A stretch of DNA of 64,000 nt from Muribaculaceae bacterium (GCA_023665245.1 JAMPEH010000001.1:62001-126000), one strand, 5' to 3'. Positions 1 through 8,774 are shown, numbered from the stretch's first letter. Made by a program: numbers and translations. Notes: a model not told the origin generated them from the letters alone.

Positions 1-1
1 C

Positions 2-262
2 TATGAAACAAGGTGTGTATCGTATTCTTGCCAATATCGTTGTCACGATGGTTCGTATGGGAATCCAACCAGTTCCGCCGGTGGGTGTACACAATGTCCG
101 ACTTTTAAGAAAGACACCGTATCATGGCTCGCGATAACAAGTCGTGCGAGCTCTTTGTCTGGTACGACCGACATAACAGGATGTTATATTCCTCTCGGTA
201 CAGTTATCAGTGACACAACTGGAAGTTTTACCTATACCGACGATTGCTATTATTCCGAATAA
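2..262 (+). CDS. C-terminal end of a Cys-rich secreted/surface protein (partial)
   Basis: An open frame enters from the left edge and stops at the TAA at 260-262, giving about 86 residues and no start codon. The peptide has many Cys, Gly, Ser and Thr, including CVSYSCQYRCHDG and GGCTQCP, and ends in CYYSE. Such Cys-X2-Cys-rich tails resemble the Cys-rich C-terminus of the large secreted protein at 2039-4405, which suggests (inference) a related exported family. The stop lies 25 bp from the stop of the convergent phospholipase-D-like gene. Function unknown; only the C-terminus is visible. Confidence 0.6.
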   Translation, partial: YETRCVSYSCQYRCHDGSYGNPTSSAGGCTQCPTFKKDTVSWLAITSRASSLSGTTDITGCYIPLGTVISDTTGSFTYTDDCYYSE

Positions 263-287
263 GAAATTTTGCCGTATCGTGTGTGGA

Positions 288-1877
288 TTATACCAATTTT
301 TCTGGCACCAATCGGCAAATTGATTTCCATACGCGGCGGAATATAGATGTGTCCGGGCTGTGCTTGTATACGCGTGGGGCGGCATCACCTGGGCGACTGC
401 CTGTCCATGTCGTGTTGCCGTTGTCATCGTTCGTCACATGCCATGATGTTTGTGTATCTTGAATAATCATTTCGCGCAGTTTGTCTGCAAATTCACGGCT
501 TTCAAAAATCGCGACATTTTCAGTATTGTAATACGCGCTGCGTGGGTCCAGATTAAAACTGCCAATCCAAGAAATATCGTCGTCAAATACAATTGTTTTG
601 CTGTGCAGTACAGAAAAACTGGATTGTTTACGTTCGCGGTCGTGTTTTTTGCCACGCAAGTTTTCCGCCGACAGCATGAATTCATACACATCTGCCCCAG
701 ATTTAATCAATTCTTGACGATATTTTTCCCATTTTGCATATACTGTTGGGGCATTTGTTGATGCCAGTGAATTTGTCACAATTGTCAAATGCACACCAGA
801 TTTTTCTTCGTGCATCATGTGTTCAAGCCCCCCTTGGCCCGGCACAAAATATGCTGCCGACAGATAAACACTTTTATTCGTTTCGTTCCACAGGCGCTGT
901 AAGGCCTGGATGATTGCGCCACGATATTGCTCTTTCTCGGCCAATGTCATTTCCACCTTGGACGGTGGGTCGGCCAAGAATTTTCCGTGTCCCCAACTGA
1001 AATCAAAATGTTTTTCTTTAAATTCACGTTGGGCCAGTGAAATAATCTTGTTATACCGGTTGACGTCTGCGGCGCTTTTGCTTTGAATTTCTGCAAATGT
1101 ACGTTCCAGTTTCTTTAATGCTTTTTTTGATTTTGCCTTTGGAAATACGCCGGCCGGAATTGACAGGTGGTGATTCCAGTATTCGTTAAAACTGGCCGTG
1201 GCATATCGTGTCATGTCGCCCAAGAATAATACGTCTGTATCTGAAAAGTTCGACGCCGTTTCAGGATAGAAATAATTACTGCCGACATTGCGTCCGCCGG
1301 TAATGTACGCAACATTATCTACGATAAACAGTTTGTTGTGCATGCGCGAATTTAGTCGCGAAAAGTCCATTATAAATTGTGGGTAATATAAAACCTTGGT
1401 GCGGTTGGATACAGTATTGAAAACCTTGACCTCTATATTCGGATGCTGGTTCAATAACATGAAATCTGCGATATCTGAATGTGTGCCATAATCGTCAACC
1501 AGGATTCGAACCTTGACCCCACGGTCTGCCGCGTTTTTCAGTTCGCCAACCAAAACCTTGGATGAAAAATCATTACTGTAAATATATGTTTGTAAATCAA
1601 TTGTCTTGGTTGCCATACGTGCAAATGCGCCGCGTATAATAAATGCAGATAATCCATCATCAATCAGACTGGCGCCACTGATATTATCGTCACGTGATAA
1701 TTCTGTGGCATAGCATTGCGCAATCGGTGTCTGCATCGGGTCATAGTCAAAATCATCAGGTGTGATTTTTGCGACGTATCCATCCAGTCTTTTGTCGTGC
1801 GTTGTTGTTGGCACGGTTGTGCATCCCATCAACGGCAGTGCCAAAATAAACATAGATACTTTTTTTATTATAGACAA
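288..1877 (-). CDS. Phospholipase D / cardiolipin-synthase-like lipoprotein
   Basis: 529 aa. The N-terminus is a lipoprotein signal with a lipobox ending LPLMGC, so Cys19 is probably lipidated and the protein envelope-anchored. Two HKD motifs of the PLD superfamily are present, HNKLFIVD in the first half and HSKTIVFD near residue 430, the latter followed by GSFNLDPRS. Two HKD motifs form one active site that moves phosphatidyl groups. Length and the GSFNLDPRS block are typical of the ClsC/YmdC branch (cardiolipin synthesis from PE and PG), but a nuclease or other phosphodiesterase role cannot be excluded. It is transcribed alone, with an AT-rich upstream gap shared with the divergent gene at 2039. 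Confidence 0.85.
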   Translation of the reverse strand: MSIIKKVSMFILALPLMGCTTVPTTTHDKRLDGYVAKITPDDFDYDPMQTPIAQCYATELSRDDNISGASLIDDGLSAFIIRGAFARMATKTIDLQTYIYSNDFSSKVLVGELKNAADRGVKVRILVDDYGTHSDIADFMLLNQHPNIEVKVFNTVSNRTKVLYYPQFIMDFSRLNSRMHNKLFIVDNVAYITGGRNVGSNYFYPETASNFSDTDVLFLGDMTRYATASFNEYWNHHLSIPAGVFPKAKSKKALKKLERTFAEIQSKSAADVNRYNKIISLAQREFKEKHFDFSWGHGKFLADPPSKVEMTLAEKEQYRGAIIQALQRLWNETNKSVYLSAAYFVPGQGGLEHMMHEEKSGVHLTIVTNSLASTNAPTVYAKWEKYRQELIKSGADVYEFMLSAENLRGKKHDRERKQSSFSVLHSKTIVFDDDISWIGSFNLDPRSAYYNTENVAIFESREFADKLREMIIQDTQTSWHVTNDDNGNTTWTGSRPGDAAPRVYKHSPDTSIFRRVWKSICRLVPEKLV

Positions 1878-1982
1878 TTGTTAACCCTTTTCGTCAAATT
1901 ATTATAAATTTTAATGTTTATATCAAGACAATTTCAACGGCTGCTGTTATTAATAAATGCGTGGTGTGTGTTAAATTGTTGC

Positions 1983-2011
1983 TTGCGTGATATTGGGCTT
2001 TGTGATAAAAT
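1983..2011 (+). promoter_or_regulatory. Sigma70-type promoter for the gene at 2039
   Basis: TTGCGT, a 17-bp spacer and TAAAAT, followed by AGGAAGGA about 12 nt before the ATG at 2039. Confidence 0.5.
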
Positions 2012-2038
2012 ACTGATACTAGGAAGGATTATTTCGCC

Positions 2039-4405
2039 ATGAAAAGACTTGTTGTCGTGCTGAGTGGATTATTGATTTTGCCCGCATTTGCGGAGGTTGC
2101 GCCGTATTACTATGACGCCGAAATCGAAATGACGGACACGGATGCCATTGATGCAGAATTTGCAGATTCTGCAGATGTTGATACGCAAAATAATGCAAAT
2201 GTTGCATCTGTACCGGCCACATCAAATGCACGTGCAAACACATCACGCAGTGCGGGTCGCACAACGTCGTCACGCGCGGTGTCCAGTGGTCGAACAAATA
2301 TCACAAACGGAAATAATACAACAACACGTGCGGTTTCTGCGCGTGCATCTAATACGGGTGGCGCAACTGCGGCGCGTACAACTGTTTCACGTGCGGCGAC
2401 AACTCGCGCGGGTACCACTGCGGCATCGCGTGCTGCTGCGACATCTGGAAACGCAACACGTAATGTTGTGGCATCGCGCAATATGCCAACCGCAACAAAT
2501 AATACCACGGCGCGTGCCGCGACAACTGGGGCGGCAAATGTTGCGCGTGCATCAATTGTTCAAACAGATACTGTAAATACGCCATTATATACAGGGCGTG
2601 TTGGTACTACATCAACGGTACGTGCACGTGTGCCGACCGTGCGTATGGCGTCAACTGCAACAACAACTACTACAACCAGCACTGCCGAGACCAAGGCGGA
2701 TACCGCAGCCGAAATGGATGAATTGGCACAAATGACCGATTATTGCAAGGCACAGTATACCCAGTGTATGGATAATTTCTGTAATGTTCTGGACGATAAT
2801 CAGGGACGTTGCAGTTGCAGTGCAAATTTAAAAAACTATTCAAAAACAGAAACCGCGTTAAAGCAAGCAACAGAAAACTTGCAAGATGTTGCACAACAGA
2901 TTCAGTACATTGGTCTGACCAAGGATGAAATTGAAACATTATTCACCCAGACCGAAGCAGAATTGAAAATGCAGAACACAACTGACAACAGTCAGATGAA
3001 AAATGATTTGGACAGAATCAAAAACATGATTGTTGATGTTAAATCTGGAACTGCATCTGTGACGGACACGGGTATGAGTTTTGATTTATCAGGCCTGTTG
3101 GATTTCTCTATCAGCAGTACTGGTTTTGATCTGTCTTCATTGTTTGGTAATACGACCAGTACATCATCCATCAGTAACCAGCGTGGTGAACAGTTGTACA
3201 AGACTGCAACTGCTCGTTGCAAGGCGGCTGTATTAAACAGTTGTGCAAACCAAGGTGTTGATGTATCTGTAATTACCAATTCGTATGACTTGGAAATTGA
3301 TAAACAGTGTATTGCGTATGAACGTTCATTGTCTGATGCAAACGACCAGATGTCGTCAACTGTTCGCAATGCAAAAAGCGTTTTGCAAAAGGCACGTTTA
3401 ATGGTCGCACAACAGAAAAATGCGTATGACCTGCGTGGATGCGTAAACGCATTGGATTCGTGTATGCAGGATGAGTTTGTTTGCGGTACCGATTATGAGA
3501 ATTGCTTAGACCCAACCGGTAAATATATCGTCAATGGCGAAGTTGTCGTCGGCGGAGAGCCGGGTGTTTCTGGTGGCGGGTTGGAGGCCAACAGTGACGG
3601 AACAAAAATAGACGGTGGCCTGTATGAGGTCTGGAATTATACTTATACGGATGCGGAAAACAACAAAAAGAATGCCAGTGCATTTGGTAATGGCAGTGTC
3701 GCGCAGTATGTTGCAAACACTGTGAATACAGAGGCAACGAATACTGCGTTTAGGACACTGACAATCACTATGACGGATAAAAAAACGCCAACCAATATGG
3801 CGAAATATCTGCAACAAAAAATTGGATATTCGGACAAGGATGGTAAAAACTATGGTATGTGTATATCTGTCTTGAATAAATGTCAGGATTATACATACAC
3901 CAGTAAAAATGGTAATACCAAAACATACAATCCGGATAATGATGTTGTTCGCAACTATCTGGAACGTGTATCCATGCAGATAAAGGCTGCCCAGGACGAA
4001 GTTTTGGCCGACTATGCCGAAAGTTGCATATCTGATGTTTCAGCATGTTTGTCACAAAACAATTACACATCTATTGCCAATACTAATACAACCATTGGTA
4101 ATGTGTCTGCAGTATCTGTCGCCGCATGCCGTCCTGTTATAAATACTTGTATGTCTGCCACAGGATATGGTACCAAAATTACGTCAAAGGTTTATGCGTG
4201 GTTGCAAACAACACTTGGCGCAACTGTCACAGGAACATATGGTTCATTATCTGAGGTCAAGAATGAAGCTGCATGTGCCGCAATACATGGTACATGGTCT
4301 GCTGGTAACTGTTCATGCAAATCCACAACAACATTTACATATGGTATGTGTGAATGTTCCGATAGCACTAAGACCTGGGATGATACATCATCATCATGCA
4401 AATAG
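2039..4405 (+). CDS. Large secreted Cys-containing protein with T/A/R/S-rich linker
   Basis: 788 aa. A Sec signal peptide (MKRLVVVLSGLLILPAFA) is cut about residue 18. Residues ~55-215 are low-complexity, rich in Thr, Ala, Arg, Ser and Asn. After that come a Cys cluster (DYCKAQYTQCMDNFC, then GRCSCS), a long helical or coiled stretch, further paired Cys, and a Cys-rich tail (CSCK...MCECSD...SSSCK). The many even-spaced Cys suggest disulfide-stabilised periplasmic or surface modules. No family is recognised. The ATG has a good Shine-Dalgarno (AGGAAGGA), a promoter lies just upstream and a strong terminator follows, so it is monocistronic. The AT-poor repetitive codons (gca, aca, cgt) of the linker are also read open on other frames; those are shadows. 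Confidence 0.85.
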   Translation: MKRLVVVLSGLLILPAFAEVAPYYYDAEIEMTDTDAIDAEFADSADVDTQNNANVASVPATSNARANTSRSAGRTTSSRAVSSGRTNITNGNNTTTRAVSARASNTGGATAARTTVSRAATTRAGTTAASRAAATSGNATRNVVASRNMPTATNNTTARAATTGAANVARASIVQTDTVNTPLYTGRVGTTSTVRARVPTVRMASTATTTTTTSTAETKADTAAEMDELAQMTDYCKAQYTQCMDNFCNVLDDNQGRCSCSANLKNYSKTETALKQATENLQDVAQQIQYIGLTKDEIETLFTQTEAELKMQNTTDNSQMKNDLDRIKNMIVDVKSGTASVTDTGMSFDLSGLLDFSISSTGFDLSSLFGNTTSTSSISNQRGEQLYKTATARCKAAVLNSCANQGVDVSVITNSYDLEIDKQCIAYERSLSDANDQMSSTVRNAKSVLQKARLMVAQQKNAYDLRGCVNALDSCMQDEFVCGTDYENCLDPTGKYIVNGEVVVGGEPGVSGGGLEANSDGTKIDGGLYEVWNYTYTDAENNKKNASAFGNGSVAQYVANTVNTEATNTAFRTLTITMTDKKTPTNMAKYLQQKIGYSDKDGKNYGMCISVLNKCQDYTYTSKNGNTKTYNPDNDVVRNYLERVSMQIKAAQDEVLADYAESCISDVSACLSQNNYTSIANTNTTIGNVSAVSVAACRPVINTCMSATGYGTKITSKVYAWLQTTLGATVTGTYGSLSEVKNEAACAAIHGTWSAGNCSCKSTTTFTYGMCECSDSTKTWDDTSSSCK

Positions 4406-4410
4406 GTACA

Positions 4411-4438
4411 AAAAAATCCCCCATTTGGGGGATTTTTT
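4411..4438 (+). terminator. Intrinsic terminator
   Basis: TCCCCC-ATTT-GGGGGA stem with flanking A and T tracts, directly after the stop at 4405. Confidence 0.85.
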
Positions 4439-4534
4439 GTACACACTGTCTGTTGATATCTGGGATTTATGTCTTGTCTTAACCTGTTATGCCGGCGGCC
4501 GGTGTGACGGATGTTTGGTTTGTAGTACCGCATT

Positions 4535-4588
4535 AATTGCCACCGCCATTGGCGGGGGCTGTCACACAAAGTGTGACTGGGGGTGGCT
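4535..4588. repeat. Dispersed repeat family A (copy 1)
   Basis: Begins AATTGCCACCGCC and ends GGGGGTGGC, so its ends are inverted to each other. The centre has an inner palindrome GTCACAC..GTGTGAC. Other copies lie at 5273, 27958 and 31322; this copy and 27958 share the centre, the other two share a different one. Confidence 0.75.
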
Positions 4589-4616
4589 ATAAAGTAGCGT
4601 CATTTGATATTTAACT

Positions 4617-4647
4617 GGATTGCCACGCTTACGCTCGCAATGACAAA
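4617..4647. repeat. Dispersed repeat family D (copy 1)
   Basis: Reads GGATTGCCACGC..GCTCGCAATGAC. A related inverted copy (CATTGCGAACGAG..GTGGCAATCC) lies at 31536-31577. Confidence 0.55.
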
Positions 4648-4705
4648 GTGTACTTTTCTTATCCCTGTCATACCGTCGCAGGCCGGACGTCATGCAAATC
4701 AAATT

Positions 4706-4738
4706 TGTCATCCCGTGGCTTGACCACGGGAACCAGGT
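4706..4738 (-). repeat. 33-bp palindromic repeat family C, left of GIY-YIG gene
   Basis: TGTCATCCCGTGG...CCACGGGAACCAGGT. It is the inverted counterpart of the 33-bp copy at 5096-5128; direct copies are at 28024-28056 and, inverted, 31189-31221. The inner arms are themselves palindromic and carry compensating changes (GTGG/CCAC here, GGTG/CACC at 5096). Confidence 0.8.
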
Positions 4739-4776
4739 AATATAAACTTATTTGCGCCACAAATACCGATAATATT

Positions 4777-5076
4777 ATGGATAAAAAATACTACGTTTAT
4801 ATATTAGCAAGTTCACAAAACGGTACCCTGTATATTGGTGTAACCAGTAATCTGGGGCAACGTATATTCGAACATAAACAGCATTTAACCCCTGGTTTTA
4901 CCAGTAGATACAATGTAACAAAACTGGTATATGTTGAAAGATTTGACGATGTTAATATGGCAATACGACATGAAAAACGCTTAAAAGAATGGAAACGTAA
5001 TTGGAAAAAAGATTTGATAGAAAGATATAATCCCCAGTGGCGTGATCTGTATGCAGATATCCATCAACTGATATAA
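4777..5076 (+). CDS. Small GIY-YIG endonuclease
   Basis: 99 aa, the usual size of single-domain GIY-YIG proteins (UPF0213/COG2827). The motif YYVYILASSQNGTLYIGVTS near residues 5-24 supplies both the GIY-like (YVYIL) and YIG elements. The conserved Arg (LGQRIFEH), the catalytic Glu-type region (AIRHEKRLKEWKR) and the C-terminal Asn (NPQWRDLY) follow. The family nicks or cleaves DNA; its cellular role in small proteins like this is unknown. No Shine-Dalgarno is visible; a GATAAT 5 bp before the ATG could be a -10 of a leaderless message. The gene sits inside a repeat patch, exactly between two inverted 33-bp repeats. Confidence 0.85.
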   Translation: MDKKYYVYILASSQNGTLYIGVTSNLGQRIFEHKQHLTPGFTSRYNVTKLVYVERFDDVNMAIRHEKRLKEWKRNWKKDLIERYNPQWRDLYADIHQLI

Positions 5077-5095
5077 ATTGACAATATGCACCATA

Positions 5096-5128
5096 ACCTG
5101 GATCCCGGTGTCAAGCACCGGGATGACA
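5096..5128 (+). repeat. 33-bp palindromic repeat family C, right of GIY-YIG gene
   Basis: ACCTGGATCCCGGTG..CACCGGGATGACA, 20 bp after the GIY-YIG stop, inverted relative to 4706-4738. Confidence 0.8.
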
Positions 5129-5150
5129 GACCTCTTGTATATCCCCACCC

Positions 5151-5213
5151 CGTCATACTGGCGGCGGTCGGCATCCATTGTGTTCTGCATACTCTCTAGC
5201 GCTAGGACAGCCG
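5151..5213. repeat. Dispersed repeat family B, half copy
   Basis: CGTCATACTGGCGGCGG..GGCATCCATTGTGTTCTGC ... TAGCGCTAGGA. It matches the left half of the full ~95-bp copies at 5392, 21022 and 31427. Confidence 0.65.
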
Positions 5214-5272
5214 CGAAACGCAATTGCCATTGCCCTTTATCGGGACCCATAAATCCAATCATGCTATTGTCT

Positions 5273-5336
5273 AATTGCCACCGCCATTGGCGGGGGCTGT
5301 CGCGACGAAGCGTAGCGAAGACGGACGGGGGTGGCT
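5273..5336. repeat. Dispersed repeat family A (copy 2)
   Basis: AATTGCCACCGCCATTGGCG start, centre TCGCGACGAAGCGTAGCGA, end ACGGGGGTGGC followed by TCTACATAGTTC. That same flank follows the copy at 31322. Confidence 0.75.
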
Positions 5337-5391
5337 CTACATAGTTCGATATTATATACATATCTTACTCTCACATATCTTACTCTCACAT

Positions 5392-5491
5392 CGTCATACC
5401 GTTGCAGGACGGTATCCATTGTGTTTTGTAATATCTTAATACTAGGAAGAACCGAGGAACACATTGGCCCCCGGTCTTCACCGGGGTGACG
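5392..5491. repeat. Dispersed repeat family B, full copy
   Basis: CGTCATACCGTTGCAGGACGG..ATCCATTGTGTT, middle TACTAGGAAGAACCGAGGAA, end CCCCGGTCTTCACCGGGG TGACG. It has two small hairpins of different loop and arm sequence and ends that are inverted (CGTCA/TGACG). Confidence 0.7.
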
Positions 5492-5526
5492 AATATTTTA
5501 AGTTGGGTACTATAGTGCCCATACAC

Positions 5527-5584
5527 CGTCATACCGGCGACGGCCGGTATCCACTGTGTTCTGTAAATTCCTGGCACTAGGATA
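5527..5584. repeat. Dispersed repeat family B, half copy
   Basis: CGTCATACCGGCGACGGCCG..ATCCACTGTGTTCTG..GCACTAGGA; only the left half is present. The rest of 5129-5626 holds no credible gene, only repeats. Confidence 0.6.
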
Positions 5585-5626
5585 ATTTGACAAGAATTTA
5601 TACATTATCACTGCTAACTACTAACT

Positions 5627-5652
5627 AAAAAAACGCCCATTGGGCGTTTTTT
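5627..5652 (-). terminator. Intrinsic terminator (bidirectional)
   Basis: ACGCCC-ATT-GGGCGT stem between A and T tracts, immediately after the M13 peptidase stop on the minus strand. Confidence 0.85.
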
Positions 5653-7636
5653 ACCACAGACGTACGCGTTGTTCTGGTGTGATATACATTTTGTTGTCGG
5701 ATGTCACATTAAATGCATTATACCATGCGTCAATATGTGGCAGTATTCCATTTACACGATTATGGCCCAACGAATGTTCATCCATTTTGGTCAGGCGCAG
5801 TGCCTCGGCATCACGCATGTTTTGCGCCCACGTGCCGGCATACGCGATAAAGAAACGCATTTGTGGACTTAATCCCGCAACATCATTTGTTTTGTCACCA
5901 AAATTATCAAATGCGGTATATGATATTGTCACACCGCCATAGTCTGCCAGATTTTCACCCAGTGTGAATTCACCGTTTGCAAAAATCCCGGGAGCAATTT
6001 CAATTTTATTGAAAAATTCACGCATAACATTGGCACGTTTTTCAAATCCGTCTGCATCATCTGTCGTCCACCAATCACGCAGATTTCCATCCACGTCAAA
6101 TTGGCGTCCAGAATCATCAAATCCGTGTGTCATTTCATGTCCGATAATGCTGCCGATTGCACCATAGTTAAATGCGTCATCGGCCGTCATGTCAAAGAAC
6201 GGATATTGTAAAATACCGGCCGGAAAGCATATTTCATTAGTTGATGGGTCATAATATGCGTTGATTTCATGCGCGTTCATATACCATATATTCGGGTCTT
6301 TTTTGCCACCAATTTTTGCCAGCCAAAACGCATCTTCAAATTTTGCAACACGCACAACATTTTCCCACAGACTGTCGTCTTTTATTTCGAGGCCTGTATA
6401 ATCGCGCCATTTATCCGGATATCCGATTTTTGCATTAAATCCATCCAGTTTTTTTAACGCGCTTTTGCGAGTGTCATCACTCATCCATGTCAGATTTTCA
6501 ATACGCATTTTATATGCGCGTTGCAGATTTTTTACCAGTTTTTCCATCCGTGCCTTGGCCACCGGTGGAAAATATTTATCCACATACAGATGGCCGATTT
6601 CTTCACCCAGTGAATCATCCAATAATCCTATTACACGTTTCCATCTGGGCTTTGGCGTTTCTTGTCCAGCCATTGTACGATTATAGAAATCAAATGATAT
6701 ATCATATGATTTATCATCTAATACAGAATCTGCCGCGGTTATAATCCGGTATTTCAGATAGTCTTTGATTAATTCAATATCCGTGTCGCGCATGATTGCA
6801 ATTGATTCTGATATTGCGGATGGCTGACCGATATTTATAAATTGGGCCCCCTGCGCCCCTCGTGCGGTCAGATATGCATCCCAATCAAACCCGGCAAATT
6901 GTTTTTTTACTTCGTCAATTGACAGTTTGTGATAGTTGGCGTGTGGGTCACGCAGTTTTTCTTTTGGGAAAAAGGATTTTGCCATGCGTTCTTCCAGCGC
7001 ATATATTTTATTTGCATCAATTTTTAATCCAAAGTTTTTAGACTGTGCGGCAATAAATTCTTTGTATTTTTTGCGGATATGTACGGATTTTTCATCCCCA
7101 TCGAAATAGTAATCGCGTGACAGCCCCAATCCCCCCTGTACAATATTATACAGGTAATGTTCGCTGTCTTTTTCATCGAGTCCCACCCCGTCGCCCCAAA
7201 ATGCCGATGCAAACCGGTGCATTGTCCCCAGGTATTGTGGCAGGTCATCCGCAGATTTAATTTTATCAATTTCCGCCAAATATGGTGCCACAGGCGATGT
7301 CCCATCTGCGTTTAATTTATCTGAATCCATGGCAATACGATACAGCATGCCGATTTTACCATTGTCGTTTTCCGCGATTTCACGCACGCGTTCCAGATTT
7401 TTATTATGCAGTATTTCAAATGTTCCATATCTGGTATAATCATCTGGAATTGGATTATTCTTGCGCCATGTGCCGGTTGCATACTCATAGAAATTATCCC
7501 CTGGATTGACGCTTAAATCCATGTTTTGTGTGTTGATACCTGCGGTCATCACTTTCTCCTTTGTCATAAAATATGCAGCGGTAATTGCTATTATAACTGC
7601 AACAACGCCTAAAATATTCAAGAATTTATTTCTCAT
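5651..7636 (-). CDS. M13 family zinc metallopeptidase (neprilysin/PepO-like)
   Basis: 661 aa, the normal M13 length. The zinc site HEMTH is within GSIIGHEMTHGFDD, and the third ligand region is GENLADYGG. The C-terminal block of M13 enzymes (AYRLTKMDEHS-like, here ALRLTKMDEHSLGH, then NGILPHIDAWYNAF) is intact. An N-terminal hydrophobic segment (residues ~8-24) acts as a signal anchor, placing the catalytic domain in the periplasm, where the family trims oligopeptides. It starts 4 bp after the hemW stop and has AGGAT as ribosome site, so it is co-transcribed with hemW. Confidence 0.93.
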   Translation of the reverse strand: MRNKFLNILGVVAVIIAITAAYFMTKEKVMTAGINTQNMDLSVNPGDNFYEYATGTWRKNNPIPDDYTRYGTFEILHNKNLERVREIAENDNGKIGMLYRIAMDSDKLNADGTSPVAPYLAEIDKIKSADDLPQYLGTMHRFASAFWGDGVGLDEKDSEHYLYNIVQGGLGLSRDYYFDGDEKSVHIRKKYKEFIAAQSKNFGLKIDANKIYALEERMAKSFFPKEKLRDPHANYHKLSIDEVKKQFAGFDWDAYLTARGAQGAQFINIGQPSAISESIAIMRDTDIELIKDYLKYRIITAADSVLDDKSYDISFDFYNRTMAGQETPKPRWKRVIGLLDDSLGEEIGHLYVDKYFPPVAKARMEKLVKNLQRAYKMRIENLTWMSDDTRKSALKKLDGFNAKIGYPDKWRDYTGLEIKDDSLWENVVRVAKFEDAFWLAKIGGKKDPNIWYMNAHEINAYYDPSTNEICFPAGILQYPFFDMTADDAFNYGAIGSIIGHEMTHGFDDSGRQFDVDGNLRDWWTTDDADGFEKRANVMREFFNKIEIAPGIFANGEFTLGENLADYGGVTISYTAFDNFGDKTNDVAGLSPQMRFFIAYAGTWAQNMRDAEALRLTKMDEHSLGHNRVNGILPHIDAWYNAFNVTSDNKMYITPEQRVRLW

Positions 7637-7640
7637 TTTT

Positions 7641-8696
7641 TTATCCTATTAACTGTATCACTAAATCATCTAAAATCAACAGGCCCGAATTTGTCACAGC
7701 GATGCGTCCATCGTTTATTGTAATTAATTCTGGGTGTGATTTTACAAAATCCATATTTATTATATCTAAAACATCCGGGGTTAGTTTTACGCCGCGCGTG
7801 GTTCGCATCCCAGTGATTATTTTTTCAACTGCGCGGTCACGTGTTGTCATGGGTGAAAATTCGGCATTTGCGCCGCGCTGTTCATACCATGTGTTATTCA
7901 TGTATATGCGGCCCGCCGCCCCACGACCAATGCCAATATATGGGGCCCCATCCCATACGTTTTGATTGTGACGACACGCGTTTCCGGGCGTGGCATAGTT
8001 TGAAACCTCGTACCGGGGGATATGCAGCGTATCAGAAATCGCACAGTACATATCGGCCATTTCATCATTTGATGGCATATGCAGCCGCATTTTGCCAAAT
8101 GGGGTATTTTCTTCGATTGTTAATTCATACATTGAACAGTGCCGCAGCCCCAGACTGTTTATTTGTTTGCATGTTTCAATTACATCATGCACCGTGTCCC
8201 CCGGCAGACCATATATAAAATCACCAGATACACGAATATTGTTGGACATCGCCGTGTCTAATAATTGTATTGCATCGTGTGCACTATGACGCCGCCCCAA
8301 AAAACGCAGGCGTTCATCATCAAGGCTTTGTATCCCAACCGACAGGCGATTTATCCCGCCAGATATAAATTCATGCAATCTTAAAGCATCTAATGTTCCG
8401 GGATTTGATTCCAGTGTGATTTCCGCATCATCCAATACATTAAAATTCGTATGCAATGCGTTCATTATTTCTTCAAATGCGCCAATTGGCATTAATGATG
8501 GTGTTCCACCCCCAAAAAAGACAGTTGGCACATCAATATGCCCCAGGCGTGCGCCCCATGTATTAATTTCTGCTGTGATGCCATCTGCATATGTGTCCCA
8601 GTCGGGGGCTGTGACGGCGTGTGAAAAAAATGCGCAATAATTGCACTTTGATACACAAAACGGCACATGAATATATATGTTATGTGGGACTGTCAT
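7641..8696 (-). CDS. hemW: Radical SAM heme chaperone HemW
   Basis: 351 aa. The N-terminus has the radical-SAM cluster motif CVSKCNYCAFFS (CX3CX2C) and then GGGTPSLM. The HemW signature HNQNVWDGAPYIGIGRGA (HNXXXW type) follows near residue 225. HemW binds heme and inserts it into target proteins; it was long mis-called oxygen-independent coproporphyrinogen oxidase, which has a longer N-terminus. It is the first gene of a two-gene minus-strand unit with the M13 peptidase. An AT-rich region shared with the divergent outer-membrane gene at 8775 contains the promoter. Confidence 0.92.
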   Translation of the reverse strand: MTVPHNIYIHVPFCVSKCNYCAFFSHAVTAPDWDTYADGITAEINTWGARLGHIDVPTVFFGGGTPSLMPIGAFEEIMNALHTNFNVLDDAEITLESNPGTLDALRLHEFISGGINRLSVGIQSLDDERLRFLGRRHSAHDAIQLLDTAMSNNIRVSGDFIYGLPGDTVHDVIETCKQINSLGLRHCSMYELTIEENTPFGKMRLHMPSNDEMADMYCAISDTLHIPRYEVSNYATPGNACRHNQNVWDGAPYIGIGRGAAGRIYMNNTWYEQRGANAEFSPMTTRDRAVEKIITGMRTTRGVKLTPDVLDIINMDFVKSHPELITINDGRIAVTNSGLLILDDLVIQLIG

Positions 8697-8749
8697 GATG
8701 GGGGTATTGTATAATTGATAAAACGCTTTTTCAATCGGGATTTTTATGA

Positions 8750-8755
8750 TATAAT
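8750..8755 (+). promoter_or_regulatory. -10 element upstream of 8775
   Basis: TATAAT, about 20 bp before the ATG; the -35 region is weak. AGGG lies 8 nt before the start. Confidence 0.4.
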
Positions 8756-8774
8756 TTCAACACAGGCTTAGGGT

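Noticed and set aside
122..427. Minus-strand ORF overlapping the start fragment
   Set aside because: Lies opposite the Cys-rich plus-strand fragment and the end of the PLD gene; no motif or ribosome site.
2110..2508. Long minus-strand ORF under the low-complexity linker
   Set aside because: A by-product of the repetitive GC-containing codons of the secreted protein on the plus strand.
5078..5344. Plus-strand ORF after the GIY-YIG gene
   Set aside because: Consists of repeat units (families C, B and A); such translated repeats look like protein but are not genes.
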